DNA of 49,497 bases from Sporomusaceae bacterium (lineage in GTDB: Bacteria > Bacillota > Negativicutes > Sporomusales > UBA7701). Position 1 is the stretch's first letter, and every line of letters starts with the position of its first letter. The stretch covers positions 1 through 49,497 of the forward strand of contig JAVKTQ010000021.1 of the NCBI GenBank assembly GCA_031460455.1, in the 5' to 3' direction. The notes beneath the pieces were generated by a model that did not search any database, was not told the origin of the DNA, and saw only the letters and a list, made by a program, of their open reading frames with translations. Positions 41,373-49,497 of the stretch are shown one piece after another. The translations under genes and the position numbers were made by a program.

Positions 41373-44288
41373 GTGGCCTTGAAGCTGCTACTCGTCGCCG
41401 TCTTCGCCTGCCTCGCCGTCCTGCAGCCCGCAGCGGCCGAACAGGCCCCCTCCCCGCCGACAGTGCTGATCCTCAACTCGTACAACAAGGGCCTGCCGTG
41501 GACGGACGAGCAGACGGACGGAATAATTTCCGTGCTGCGCGATTCCGGCGCCGACCCGATATTTTACGTCGAATATATCGACTGGAAGAACAACCCCACC
41601 CCGGAGAACCTCCGGCTCACGTACGAACTGCTCAAGACCAAATACGCCCACAAAAAGATCGACATCGTGATGGCCACCGACGATATGGCCGTAATCTTCA
41701 CCCTTCAGCACCGCCGGGAGCTGTTCTCGGACGCCCCGCTCGTCTTTTCCGGCGTCTACCCCGCCGCGGCCGAAACCATGATGGCCTACGAGCCCGATGT
41801 CACCGGGGTTTACGAAGTACCCGACGTCGCGGGGACCATGAAGCTGATGGCCAGCCTCAACCCCAACCTCAAGTATATCTACCTGCTGTTCGACAACACC
41901 GAAAGCGGCGCCGTCACCTGGGTGCCGGTGGAAATGGCGGCTCCGCGCATCAAAGAGAACCTGTCGGTGGTTTCCCTCAACTACCTCACCCGCGACCAGA
42001 TCGCCGTCACGCTCGGCAGCCTGCCCGACGACTCCGCGGTGCTGGTTTCGACCTATTCCCGCGACGCCGCCGATTACGTCATGGAGGTCGAACGGTACGT
42101 AAAATTCTTCGCCGAAAACAGCCGCGCGCCGGTCTACATCCTCTACGACTTCGAAACAGGCTACGGCGCGGTCGGCGGCAGCGTGTTGAGCGGCCGCCGG
42201 CAGGGGCAGGCGGCGGCGGCGCTCGCCAACAGGATCCTGGCCGGCGAGCGGGCGTCCGCCATAAAACCGGTGGACCCGCAGGACAGCAGCACCGTCGTCG
42301 ATTACCGGCAGCTTGCGAAATACAATCTGCCCCCCGAGCGGGTGCCGGACGGCGCGGTATTTGTCAACAAGCCGCAGACTCTCTACGAACAACACGGCCA
42401 GGTGATCGCCGCCGCCGCAACGGTCATCGGCGCGATGGCCGCGTACATCCTCGTCCTGATAAGCAGCATTCGTCGGCGCAGGACGGCGGAGGAAAATTTG
42501 CGGACAAGCAACGAGGAACTCGGCAGCCTCTACGAGGAGATCCTCGCGTCGCAGGAGGAACTCCAGGCTCAGTACGAGTCGCTGGAGGCCGCCAAACAGG
42601 CGCTGGCGGAGAGCGAGGAACGGTACAAACTATCCCTGGCCGGGGCCAACGACGGCCTGTGGGACTGGGATTTCGTCACAAATGAGGTGTACCTGTCGGA
42701 GCGCTGCACAGAACTCGTCGGCGTTGAAAGGCAACGGGTCAGTGGTCTGGACGGGTTCCTCGCCAAATCGGTGCCGGCCGGGGAACGCCGCAAAGTTCTC
42801 GCCGCCCTGCGCAGACACCTGCAGGGCAAGACCCCTCATTTCTCCTACGAGCACAGGATACACACCCCCGGCGGCGTAAAATGGATCGTGACCAGGGGCA
42901 AGGCGCTTATGGACGAGGCGGGTCGCCCCGTACGGATGGCGGGGTCGATAACCGACATCTCGGAACGCAAAGCCAAAGATGACCTTGTCCGCCACATGGC
43001 CTACCATGACGCGCTCACCGGCATCGCCAACCGGGCGGCGCTCAACCGCGAACTCAAAGCTCTCGTCGCGGGGATTAAGGGTGACCAGGGGGGAGCGCTC
43101 CTTTTCATCGACCTCGACAACTTCAAAGGCATCAACGACACCTTCGGCCACTCCTACGGCGACAAACTGCTCGTCGTCGTCAGCCAGCGGCTGCGGAGCA
43201 TCGACGACGACCGCCATTTCGTCGCGCGGGTCGGCGGCGACGAGTTCATAGTGCTTCTCGAAGGCGCCGGCCGCAGCCAGGCGGCCGAGTACGCCGACAG
43301 GCTGCTGGCCGTCTTCGCCAACCCGCTCAGCGTCAACGGCAAAAGCGTGTACGTCACCGTCAGCATCGGGTTGACCATCTTCCCCGACGACGGGACATCG
43401 GCCGAAGAACTGTTCAAAAACGCCGACATGGCCATGTACAAGGCCAAGGATCTCGGCAAGAGCCGCTACGCCTTCTTCGACCGCGGTATGGACGAACTGG
43501 TGCGGCAGAAAACGCAGATCGAGCACGATCTGCGCGAGGCCATCCCCAACGGGGAACTGCGCCTGTGGTACCAGCCCTATGTCGAGACGGCCACCGGGCG
43601 CGTATGCGGCCTCGAGGCATTGATCCGCTGGCAGCGCCCCGACCGGATGGTGATGCCGGGCGAATTTATCAAAGTAGCGGAAGAAACCGGCCTGATCGTG
43701 CCGATCGGCGATTGGGTCCTCCGCAGCGCCTGCTCCTTCGCGGCCGCCCTGCGCCGTCAGGGCGCCGGCCAGCCCGTCGTCAGCGTCAACCTGTCGGTGG
43801 TCCAGCTTATCCGCGGCGATTTCGTCCGCTGGGTGCGCGAGGTCGTCGACGAGACAGGCGCGGACCCGCGGGCCATAGCCTTCGAAATCACCGAAAGCGT
43901 GCTGATGGACAACTTCGAGGCCAACATCGACAAACTCGCCGAAGTAAGGCGCCTCGGCGTGAGGATATACCTCGACGACTTCGGCACAGGGTACTCCTCG
44001 CTTAAATACCTCCGTCAACTGCCGGTAGATATAATAAAGATCGACAAATCGTTCGTCGACGACCTCGACGACGCCGACGGCCAGCGGGAGATAATCGGCT
44101 CGATCATCAACCTCGCCCACCGCGCCCGCCAGCAGGTTGTCGCCGAGGGGGTCGAGACCGGACGCCAGCTCGAGAAACTGATAAAATTCAAGTGCGACTT
44201 CGTTCAGGGCTACTACTACAGCAGGCCGGTCGCCGAGCGCGACGTGCCCGACCTGTTGCAGCGGCTTGGACAGCGCGAGGGAAAGTGA
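41373..44288 (+). CDS. c-di-GMP enzyme: ABC-substrate-binding sensor, PAS, GGDEF, EAL
   Basis: A 971-residue membrane receptor. A signal peptide (1-22) precedes an extracytoplasmic ABC_sub_bind-like domain (about 28-335), and a membrane helix spans about 343-366. A coiled coil (about 368-410), PAS/PAC (about 412-530), GGDEF at 621-625 and EAL at 748-750 follow. GGDEF is intact. EAL residues NLS, EITES, DDFGTGYSS, KIDKSF, EGVET and QGYYYSRP are all present, so both diguanylate cyclase and phosphodiesterase could work. A ligand sensed outside probably sets the balance. GTG 41373 follows AAGGGGTG. The 41245-41372 interval holds no gene. Confidence 0.93.
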   Translation: MALKLLLVAVFACLAVLQPAAAEQAPSPPTVLILNSYNKGLPWTDEQTDGIISVLRDSGADPIFYVEYIDWKNNPTPENLRLTYELLKTKYAHKKIDIVMATDDMAVIFTLQHRRELFSDAPLVFSGVYPAAAETMMAYEPDVTGVYEVPDVAGTMKLMASLNPNLKYIYLLFDNTESGAVTWVPVEMAAPRIKENLSVVSLNYLTRDQIAVTLGSLPDDSAVLVSTYSRDAADYVMEVERYVKFFAENSRAPVYILYDFETGYGAVGGSVLSGRRQGQAAAALANRILAGERASAIKPVDPQDSSTVVDYRQLAKYNLPPERVPDGAVFVNKPQTLYEQHGQVIAAAATVIGAMAAYILVLISSIRRRRTAEENLRTSNEELGSLYEEILASQEELQAQYESLEAAKQALAESEERYKLSLAGANDGLWDWDFVTNEVYLSERCTELVGVERQRVSGLDGFLAKSVPAGERRKVLAALRRHLQGKTPHFSYEHRIHTPGGVKWIVTRGKALMDEAGRPVRMAGSITDISERKAKDDLVRHMAYHDALTGIANRAALNRELKALVAGIKGDQGGALLFIDLDNFKGINDTFGHSYGDKLLVVVSQRLRSIDDDRHFVARVGGDEFIVLLEGAGRSQAAEYADRLLAVFANPLSVNGKSVYVTVSIGLTIFPDDGTSAEELFKNADMAMYKAKDLGKSRYAFFDRGMDELVRQKTQIEHDLREAIPNGELRLWYQPYVETATGRVCGLEALIRWQRPDRMVMPGEFIKVAEETGLIVPIGDWVLRSACSFAAALRRQGAGQPVVSVNLSVVQLIRGDFVRWVREVVDETGADPRAIAFEITESVLMDNFEANIDKLAEVRRLGVRIYLDDFGTGYSSLKYLRQLPVDIIKIDKSFVDDLDDADGQREIIGSIINLAHRARQQVVAEGVETGRQLEKLIKFKCDFVQGYYYSRPVAERDVPDLLQRLGQREGK

Positions 44289-44294
44289 TCGCCA

Positions 44295-44756
44295 GTGAAA
44301 ACGGGGAGCGCCCTTTTCCCCAAAGGGCCGGACCACAGCGACCGGGAAAGCCGGCGGCAGGAAATAACGGACAGGCGCCTCGCCGGCCGGGAGCCAAAAC
44401 GGCGCCCGCGGGGCTTGGCCAGGCTGCTCGTCGTTGTCCTGTGCATGTTTGCCGCCGGCTTCTTCTTCGAAAACACCGTTCCGGTCCCTGACGCCGCCTG
44501 GGTTTACGTCGACCTCGGCCAGGCGGCTTACTACGCGCCCACCTACCTCCGGGACAGCGGGCGGGACACCGCCGGGCTGCTGCTGACCACCGTCGGCGAA
44601 GCGAAAAAAATGAAATACCGCCCCGACCCCGGAGCCAGGAACAGGGGCTATTTTCAGCAGCCCGGCCGCAGCATGTCGGGGCGGATACTACAGAGCCTCG
44701 GCCTCCTGCCGCCCCTTCAGAGCCGCTGGAATCGCGACGGAACATGGAACTGGTGA
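44295..44756 (+). CDS. Hypothetical single-span membrane protein
   Basis: A 153-residue protein of no recognised family. The N-terminal 43 residues are charged and probably disordered, one hydrophobic segment follows (about 43-58), and the rest is presumably extracytoplasmic, ending in an aromatic tail (RWNRDGTWNW). It has a GTG start 6 bases after the GGDEF-EAL stop, with GAGGGAAAG upstream, so it is likely co-transcribed and may be a partner of that sensor. Lower confidence than its neighbours because composition follows local GC bias. Confidence 0.5.
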   Translation: MKTGSALFPKGPDHSDRESRRQEITDRRLAGREPKRRPRGLARLLVVVLCMFAAGFFFENTVPVPDAAWVYVDLGQAAYYAPTYLRDSGRDTAGLLLTTVGEAKKMKYRPDPGARNRGYFQQPGRSMSGRILQSLGLLPPLQSRWNRDGTWNW

Positions 44757-44779
44757 AAATTGCCGGGAAATAACGAAGA

Positions 44780-44804
44780 GCCGCGCATAGCGCGGCCTAT
44801 TTTC
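44780..44804 (+). terminator. Intrinsic terminator after the 44295 gene
   Basis: GCCGCGC pairs with GCGCGGC around a 3-base ATA loop, followed by CTATTTTC. Confidence 0.75.
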
Positions 44805-44944
44805 GTATGTGCGCCGCCGGGGGGGCCTTGACGACTGCTGCCGCGAATGAAAAAAACAACATACAAAACAAAATGTGTCGAATTTTATGACTGGAATTAA
44901 AGGAAATATGCCCTGATATAGCAAAAATAAGTAATATAAGGGGG

Positions 44945-45170
44945 GATAATCCTAGAGTGGGGAGCGGTTTGTGCAATTGACCAATAGAATCCTCATGCCA
45001 ACCGTTGATACGGTAGCACACGCCTATTCTAAGAGTATTTCAAGCAAGGCGCGAAGCGCCCGGCGCTGCCGGCCGGAAGAACGAAAGAACACCGCGCCCT
45101 TTATGTTCCCATTATAAGGCAGGCATAAAGGCTGCGAATCGGCAGATACTGAAGGTGTAAGCGATTGTCG
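44945..45170 (+). promoter_or_regulatory. Long structured leader or small RNA before the RRM gene
   Basis: The gene-free stretch 44805-45200 (about 400 bases) has an AT-rich first half suited to a promoter, including TATAAG near 44935. It then folds heavily: ACCGT/ACGGT and AGAAT/ATTCT around 44985-45031, GGCGC-GAA-GCGCC at 45048-45060, CCGG/CCGG near 45061-45074, and CCTTTATG/CATAAAGG at 45108-45131. No known riboswitch core was recognised. A long 5' UTR of a cold-regulated type RNA-binding gene, or an independent small RNA, are both possible. Confidence 0.45.
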
Positions 45171-45200
45171 AGTTCATTGGAAAGAGGGGTGATTCCTTTA

Positions 45201-45458
45201 ATGGCGAAAACTCTCTATGTCGGTAACTTGCCCTGGGGCACTACGGAGGCCGATCTCGCGGACGCGTTCCGTCCGCACGGTTCGGTGATATCCAGTCGCA
45301 TCATCACTGACAAAGAAACGGGCAGATCAAGGGGCTTTGGTTTTGTCGAGGTCGAGGACGCTGATGTGGACAACATGATAGCCGCGATGAACGGCGCCGA
45401 ATTTGGCGGCCGCCAGGTTGTCGTAAACGAAGCCAAGCCGCGGCAAGGCAATTTCTAG
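45201..45458 (+). CDS. RRM-domain RNA-binding protein
   Basis: An 85-residue protein that is a single RNA-recognition motif. RNP2 LYVGNLPW is at 5-12, RNP1 RGFGFVEV at about 44-51, and the C-terminal basic tail KPRQGNF. It is related to cyanobacterial and other bacterial Rbp proteins, which bind RNA and are often cold-induced. ATG 45201 follows AGAGGGGTGATT. It is monocistronic, with a long leader and its own terminator. Confidence 0.93.
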   Translation: MAKTLYVGNLPWGTTEADLADAFRPHGSVISSRIITDKETGRSRGFGFVEVEDADVDNMIAAMNGAEFGGRQVVVNEAKPRQGNF

Positions 45459-45468
45459 TTGAAACAAG

Positions 45469-45494
45469 TGCCTCCTCTCGGGGAGGCATTTTAT
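45469..45494 (+). terminator. Intrinsic terminator of the RRM gene
   Basis: TGCCTCC pairs with GGAGGCA across a TCTCGG loop, followed by TTTTATTT. Confidence 0.85.
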
Positions 45495-45603
45495 TTATCC
45501 CGGGACTTGGCTATCAGCCAGGTCCTTTCCTCTGTCCGCCGCTTTGAACAGGGGACGCAGGAATCGGTCGCATTATAGCGAATTTTAGCACAAGGTGAAG
45601 AAA

Positions 45604-46173
45604 ATGACCGAAAAACTTCTCGGACAACTGGCGAAAACCCTGTCGCCCAAGCGCCTGGCGCATTGCCGGGGCGTCAGCGAGACGGCGGCGTCTCTAGCCG
45701 CCAGGTACGGCGCCGACATCGGCAAGGCAAGGCTGGCGGGCCTCCTGCACGACTGCGCCCGCGGCATGCCCAGCAACCTCCTATTGCAGGTCGCCGGGGC
45801 GTCTGGTATAGTGGTGAATGATGTCGAACAGCGGGAGCCCATGCTTCTGCATGCGCCGGTAGGCGCGGTGATCGCCCGCCGCGATTACGGGGTGGACGAT
45901 CCGGAGGTGCTCGCCGCCATCCGTTGGCACACCACCGGAGGGCCGGCGATGGCGCTTCTTGACGAAATTATCTTTCTCGCCGATTATATCGAGCCGACAA
46001 GGTCATTTCCCGGAGTCGACCGCCTGCGGGCGCTGGCCGGGGAAAACCTCCAGGCGGCCCTGCTGGCCGCCTACGACCAGACCATGCACCATCTGCTCGC
46101 CGAGCGGTGGCTTATCCACCCGGCGACGGTCGAAGGGCGCAACGCCCTGCTTGTTAAGATGAAGACGAAATAA
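45604..46173 (+). CDS. yqeK: YqeK-type HD-domain hydrolase (symmetrical Ap4A hydrolase)
   Basis: A 189-residue HD-superfamily protein. The metal ligands are H23 (LAHCRGV), the HD pair in GLLHDCARG (about 50-54), H80 and H103 (IRWHTTG), and D119. Bacillus and other Firmicute YqeK proteins cleave diadenosine tetraphosphate symmetrically. ATG 45604 follows AAGGTGAAG; a GTG at 45595 is the alternative. It normally follows nadD in Firmicutes. Confidence 0.92.
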   Translation: MTEKLLGQLAKTLSPKRLAHCRGVSETAASLAARYGADIGKARLAGLLHDCARGMPSNLLLQVAGASGIVVNDVEQREPMLLHAPVGAVIARRDYGVDDPEVLAAIRWHTTGGPAMALLDEIIFLADYIEPTRSFPGVDRLRALAGENLQAALLAAYDQTMHHLLAERWLIHPATVEGRNALLVKMKTK

Positions 46174-46224
46174 CGACTATTAATTGGAGGCTGTTAGGAA
46201 AGCTCCAGAGAGGAGAGGGTTAAT

Positions 46225-47226
46225 ATGCGCAGCCGCCTGGACGCGACCCGTGCGCGCCGCAAGATTCGCTGGACGCGCGTGTTTCTTGTCCTCGCCGTAT
46301 TCGCCGTATTTGTGACGGCTTTCGCCGGCGCCGCCCTCTACGCCTACCTTAAAGTGTTCGACACCGCCGCCGCCCCCGGCGGCAGCCCCGCGCCCGAGAC
46401 CCCGAAGGCGGCCGACGCCGCGCTCGGCAATCGGGTCAACATCCTCATCCTCGGCATCGACGAAGGGGACAGCGAAACCCCCGGCGCGCCGAAACGCTCG
46501 GATACAATGATTGTCGCCAGTGTAGACCCGGCGGACGGGTCGGTGAGCCTGCTCTCCATCCCCCGCGACACGCGGGTGGCCATCCCCGGCCGCACCGGCT
46601 ACGACAAAATCACCCACGCCTACGCCTACGGCGGCGCCCAGCTCGCCACCAAAACGGTCGAAGCCTTCCTCGGCGTCCCCATTAGCTACTACGTCACCAT
46701 GGACTGGAAGGGCTTCGTAAGCGTCGTAGATATTCTCGGCGGGGTCGACCTGTACGTCGAGCAGGACATGAACTACGACGACCCCTACGCCGACCTGAGC
46801 ATCCACCTCAAAAAAGGCTATCAGCACCTGGACGGCGAAAAAGCCGGCCAGTATATCCGTTTCCGCCACGACGAACTCGGCGACATCGGGCGGGTGCACC
46901 GCCAGCAGCGCTTCCTGAAGGCCATGAGCGACGAGATGCTCCAGGTCGGCACGCTGCTCAAGCTCCCGGCCCTCACCGCCACCCTCAGGCAGTACGTCGC
47001 CAGCGACATGCCGCCGCTCACCATGCTCAAGCTTGCCAACACCCTCAAAGGCTTCAAGGACGGCGGGCTAAAAGCCGAGCTGCTGCCCGGCAACTTCGCC
47101 ACCATCGACGGCCTCAGCTACTGGGTCGCAGACAAAGAAGGCACCAAAGCGCTCGTCAAGACGCTGTTTTCATCAGGCGGCGCCAAGGTCAGCGGCGCCC
47201 TGCCCGGCCAGGCGCGCAGCAACTGA
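46225..47226 (+). CDS. LytR-CpsA-Psr (LCP) family protein
   Basis: A 333-residue bitopic protein with a membrane anchor at about 18-40 and an extracytoplasmic LCP domain (about 72-260). Key stretches are the RSDTMIVASVDP strand, SIPRDTRV, and RFRHDELGDIGRVHRQQ, with the arginines and aspartate that bind the polyprenyl pyrophosphate. LCP enzymes attach glycopolymers to peptidoglycan. It lies between yqeK and rsfS, a common Negativicutes and Clostridia order. AGAGGAGAGGG precedes the ATG. Confidence 0.93.
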   Translation: MRSRLDATRARRKIRWTRVFLVLAVFAVFVTAFAGAALYAYLKVFDTAAAPGGSPAPETPKAADAALGNRVNILILGIDEGDSETPGAPKRSDTMIVASVDPADGSVSLLSIPRDTRVAIPGRTGYDKITHAYAYGGAQLATKTVEAFLGVPISYYVTMDWKGFVSVVDILGGVDLYVEQDMNYDDPYADLSIHLKKGYQHLDGEKAGQYIRFRHDELGDIGRVHRQQRFLKAMSDEMLQVGTLLKLPALTATLRQYVASDMPPLTMLKLANTLKGFKDGGLKAELLPGNFATIDGLSYWVADKEGTKALVKTLFSSGGAKVSGALPGQARSN

Positions 47227-47240
47227 CAACATAGCATGCC

Positions 47241-47287
47241 AGCTCCTGCAGCGCGGAAAACTCCGCCGCAGGGGCTTTCTTCTTTTC
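47241..47287 (+). terminator. Intrinsic terminator of the LCP gene
   Basis: AGCTCCTGC and GCGGA pair with TCCGC and GCAGGGGCT, with small bulges, around AAAC. TTCTTCTTTTCC follows. Confidence 0.75.
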
Positions 47288-47401
47288 CGCCGTCGCCGCC
47301 GGCACAGCGGGACGATGGCAGGAAACGGGCATAAACAGCAAGAATAGAATATGATAGGAATGAGATTACTAAAGGCAGGCACCGATATCAGGAGGGACAG
47401 C

Positions 47402-47746
47402 ATGACCGAAGCAAACTTGCCCGAATTGGTTGCAGCAGCGGCCAGCGACAAAAAGGCCCGCGACATCGTCATCCTCGACATGGACGGGGTTTCGCTCGTC
47501 GCCGACCACTTTGTCATCTGCAGCGCCAATTCCACCACCCAGGCGCAGGCGATCGCCGACAATATCGAAGAGCGGCTCGAGAAAGAGGGGATACCCCTGC
47601 TGCGCAAGGAGGGCTACCGGGAGGCCCGCTGGATACTAATGGACTACAGCGACTGCGTTGTCCACGTCTTCGTCGAGGAAGACCGCCGGTATTACAGCCT
47701 GGAGCGTCTATGGGGCGATGCCAAGTCACACGCCTACCAAGATTGA
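47402..47746 (+). CDS. rsfS: Ribosomal silencing factor RsfS
   Basis: A 114-residue RsfS/YbeB/Iojap protein that binds L14 and blocks subunit joining when nutrients are low. Family stretches are KKARDIVILDMDGVSLVADHFVICSA (about 17-42), the WILMDYSDCVVHVF strand (about 79-92) and the terminal YYSLERLWGDA. GGAGGGAC supports ATG 47402. Confidence 0.96.
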   Translation: MTEANLPELVAAAASDKKARDIVILDMDGVSLVADHFVICSANSTTQAQAIADNIEERLEKEGIPLLRKEGYREARWILMDYSDCVVHVFVEEDRRYYSLERLWGDAKSHAYQD

Positions 47747-47750
47747 TACC

Positions 47751-48686
47751 ATGACAACCGACAGCGAACTCAAGCCAGGCGCCGTCCGCACGCTCACCGT
47801 GGCAAGAACGGGCGAACTAGGCGCTTTCCTCGACGCAGGCACCGGCAAAACCGCCGACGACATCCTCCTCCACCGCGCCCAGCAGACCCGCGAAGTGGCC
47901 GTGGGCGAACAGCTGCCCGTCTACCTCTACCTCGACCCCAAAGGCCGCCTCACCGCCAGCATGCGCCTGCCGCAGATGAGGGAAGGCCAGGTAGCCAGAG
48001 CCGCCGTCATCAACACCACCAAAGACGGGGCGTTCGTCGACATCGGCGCCGAGCGCGGCATCTTCATGCCCTTCGCCGGTATGAAAGGCAGGGTGCGCCG
48101 GGGCGACAAGGTCTGGATAAAACTCTACCGCGACAAATCCGGCCGTCTGGCCGTCACCATGGAAGTCGAAGACGAACTCAGGAAGGCGTCGCGGCCGGCC
48201 GCCGGCGTCAAACTCGGCGACCGGATAACAGGCTCGGTCTACAACATCACCGACGAAGGCGCCTTCCTCTTCACCGCCGACCGGCACATCGCCTTCCTCC
48301 ACCACAGCGAAACCGCCGCGCGGCCCCGCCTCGGCGAGGAGATCGCCGCCCGCGCCACCTATATCCGCGACGACGGCCGCATCAACATCTCCACCAGGCC
48401 GGTCAAAGAAGCGGCCATGGACATCGACGCCGAAGCCATCCTCGCCATGCTCCGGTCCCGCGGCGGCAGCATGCCCTACAGCGACGCCACCCCGCCCGAC
48501 ATCGTCAAACAGAAATTCGCCATCAGCAAAGCCGCCTTCAAACGGGCCCTCGGCCGCCTGATGAAAGCCGGCCTGGCCGAACAGCGCGAAGGCTGGACAT
48601 ACCTTACCGAGCAACCCGACAACAGCGAAGGAGGGATTCCTCTTGGGACAACAGGCCAACCTGACCGGCACGGAGATCCTCTATAA
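47751..48686 (+). CDS. cvfB: CvfB-like S1 RNA-binding protein
   Basis: A 311-residue protein with three tandem S1-like domains (about 8-60, 75-140, 155-215) and a C-terminal winged-helix domain (about 230-285, KFAISKAAFKRALGRLMKAGL). This is the domain order of CvfB/YitL, an RNA-binding virulence and growth regulator of Firmicutes. ATG 47751 is 4 bases after the rsfS stop. Its last 44 bases overlap the sod gene start. Confidence 0.88.
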   Translation: MTTDSELKPGAVRTLTVARTGELGAFLDAGTGKTADDILLHRAQQTREVAVGEQLPVYLYLDPKGRLTASMRLPQMREGQVARAAVINTTKDGAFVDIGAERGIFMPFAGMKGRVRRGDKVWIKLYRDKSGRLAVTMEVEDELRKASRPAAGVKLGDRITGSVYNITDEGAFLFTADRHIAFLHHSETAARPRLGEEIAARATYIRDDGRINISTRPVKEAAMDIDAEAILAMLRSRGGSMPYSDATPPDIVKQKFAISKAAFKRALGRLMKAGLAEQREGWTYLTEQPDNSEGGIPLGTTGQPDRHGDPL

Positions 48687-49254
48687 CGCCACCGACTACT
48701 CCCACCTCATCGGCATGCCCGGACTCAGCGAAACCCTGCTCAAAACCCACTTCGGCCTCTATCAGGGCTATGTCGCCAACACCAACAAACTCCTCGGCAC
48801 CCTCCGCGACGCCGCGCTGACCGGCAAAACCGCCACCCCCGAATACGCCGAACTCAAACGGCGTCTCGGGTGGGAATTCAACGGCATGCGCCTGCACGAA
48901 CTCTACTTCGAAAACCTCGGCGGCGACGGCGTCCTCGGCCGCGAAGGCGCCCTGGCCGCCCAGATGACTGAGGACTTCGGCGGCCCGGACGCATGGGCCA
49001 AAGACTTCAAAGCCACCGGCGCCATGCGCGGCATCGGCTGGGTCGTCCTCTACCAGGACGTCAACAACGGGCGGCTCATCAACTTCTGGATCAACGAGCA
49101 CGACACCGGGCACCCGGCAGGCTGCAACCCCATCCTTGTCATGGACGTCTTCGAGCACGCCTACATGCTCGACTACGCCGCCAAACGCGCCGACTACATC
49201 GAAGCCTTCTTTCGCAACATCAACTGGGAAGCGGCCGAAGGCCGGCTGCTTTAG
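48643..49254 (+). CDS. Fe/Mn-family superoxide dismutase
   Basis: A 203-residue enzyme that dismutates superoxide. Metal ligands are H36 (KTHFGLYQGYV), H85 (MRLHELYFENL), D168 and H172 (MDVFEHAYMLDY). The spacing from the first ligand to the YV pair is one residue shorter than in E. coli SodA/SodB, and the usual KHH is LYQ, so it belongs to a divergent subgroup found in anaerobes. The TTG start follows AAGGAGGG; the start lies inside cvfB. A glycine hairpin at 49264-49289 follows but has no T tract. Confidence 0.88.
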   Translation: MGQQANLTGTEILYNATDYSHLIGMPGLSETLLKTHFGLYQGYVANTNKLLGTLRDAALTGKTATPEYAELKRRLGWEFNGMRLHELYFENLGGDGVLGREGALAAQMTEDFGGPDAWAKDFKATGAMRGIGWVVLYQDVNNGRLINFWINEHDTGHPAGCNPILVMDVFEHAYMLDYAAKRADYIEAFFRNINWEAAEGRLL

Positions 49255-49312
49255 TGAACAGGAGGGGGGATACCGGAAGGTGTCTCCCCAAAAACTGCCA
49301 CCAGAAAACCTG

Positions 49313-49342
49313 TTGACAGTAATTCGCCAGTTATGATATTAT
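49313..49342 (+). promoter_or_regulatory. Strong promoter of tRNA-Ala
   Basis: TTGACA (49313-49318), 18 bases, TATTAT (49337-49342), with TGA extending the -10. Confidence 0.8.
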
Positions 49343-49379
49343 ACTCTATGTCGGCAGGACAACCGCCGAAAGTGAATAT

Positions 49380-49455
<76 letters not shown>

Positions 49456-49461
49456 GTCACG

Positions 49462-49497
49462 ACAAAAGCTTCGCGGAAACGCGAAGCTTTTGTTTTT
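49462..49497 (+). terminator. Intrinsic terminator of tRNA-Ala
   Basis: A perfect 14-bp stem (ACAAAAGCTTCGCG and its complement) with a GAAA tetraloop, followed by TTTT up to the window end. Confidence 0.93.

Noticed and set aside
44945-45170. 6S RNA
   Set aside because: The region does not show two long closing stems around a central bubble with matching termini; it was kept as an unassigned structured region instead.
49264-49289. Terminator after superoxide dismutase
   Set aside because: GGGGGATACC and GGTGTCTCCCC form a stem, but it is followed by AAAAAC on the plus strand and by no T tract on the minus strand.

Overview
This window is a GC-rich bacterial chromosome segment, densely packed with genes. 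It most resembles a diderm, endospore-forming Firmicute of the Negativicutes (Sporomusaceae type). Three things point there. First, there are Firmicute gene orders, such as rplU-prp-rpmA-spo0B-obg with an N-terminally extended, Prp-cleavable L27. Second, there are sporulation genes (a SpoIVFA/SpoIVFB pair and a Spo0B-like protein). Third, there are features usual in outer-membrane bacteria (a MacAB-type efflux set and an RseC homologue beside rnf). The taxonomic placement is inference; there is no 16S rRNA gene here.

Layout. 1-1.7 kb: end of an SLC13/MatC-type carboxylate transporter and a membrane protein. 1.9-7.5 kb: an energy-conserving ferredoxin:NAD+ oxidoreductase operon, rseC-rnfCDGEAB. 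7.6-8.1 kb: a small cysteine-rich, probably spore-coat-like protein. 8.1-11.7 kb (minus strand): aldo/keto reductase, a two-gene ABC-2 exporter and a secreted SGNH hydrolase. 11.9-12.8 kb: NusG-II and Gx-transporter pair. 12.9-24.4 kb: the cell-shape and division block (DUF4321, maf, radC, mreBCD, PBP2, minCDE, rodA), interrupted by a minus-strand molybdopterin oxidoreductase and a KTSC gene. 24.4-26.8 kb: DUF3795 protein and spoIVFA/spoIVFB. 27-31 kb: two radical-SAM-linked genes and RNase G. 31-36.9 kb: L21 leader, rplU-prp-rpmA, spo0B-like, obgE, yhbY, proB, proA. 37.1-40.4 kb: a MacAB-like efflux operon and a 47-residue membrane protein. 40.6-49.3 kb: nadD, a large GGDEF-EAL sensor, an RRM protein with a long leader, yqeK, an LCP-family gene, rsfS, a CvfB-like S1 protein and superoxide dismutase. 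The window ends with tRNA-Ala(GGC).

How the parts fit. Rnf couples ferredoxin oxidation to ion pumping and NADH formation in an anaerobe. MreBCD, PBP2 and RodA form the elongasome, and MinCDE positions the septum. The obg-yhbY-nadD-yqeK-rsfS cluster is the conserved Firmicute ribosome-maturation and NAD block, here opened by insertion of the efflux operon and the c-di-GMP gene.

Most unusual signal. Three intergenic copies of a structured repeat (7469-7543, 24959-25084, 40413-40540) share a nearly invariant core. Each copy has its own unrelated terminal arms, yet these remain complementary to each other within the copy. Each copy sits at an intrinsic terminator. A fourth large inverted repeat (23162-23233) has a different core. 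Other notable items are the Cys-Pro-Arg pentapeptide-repeat protein, a 72-residue Spo0B-like protein and a YhbY protein whose 16-residue tandem repeats run on over proB. The long structured stretch before the RRM gene is also notable.
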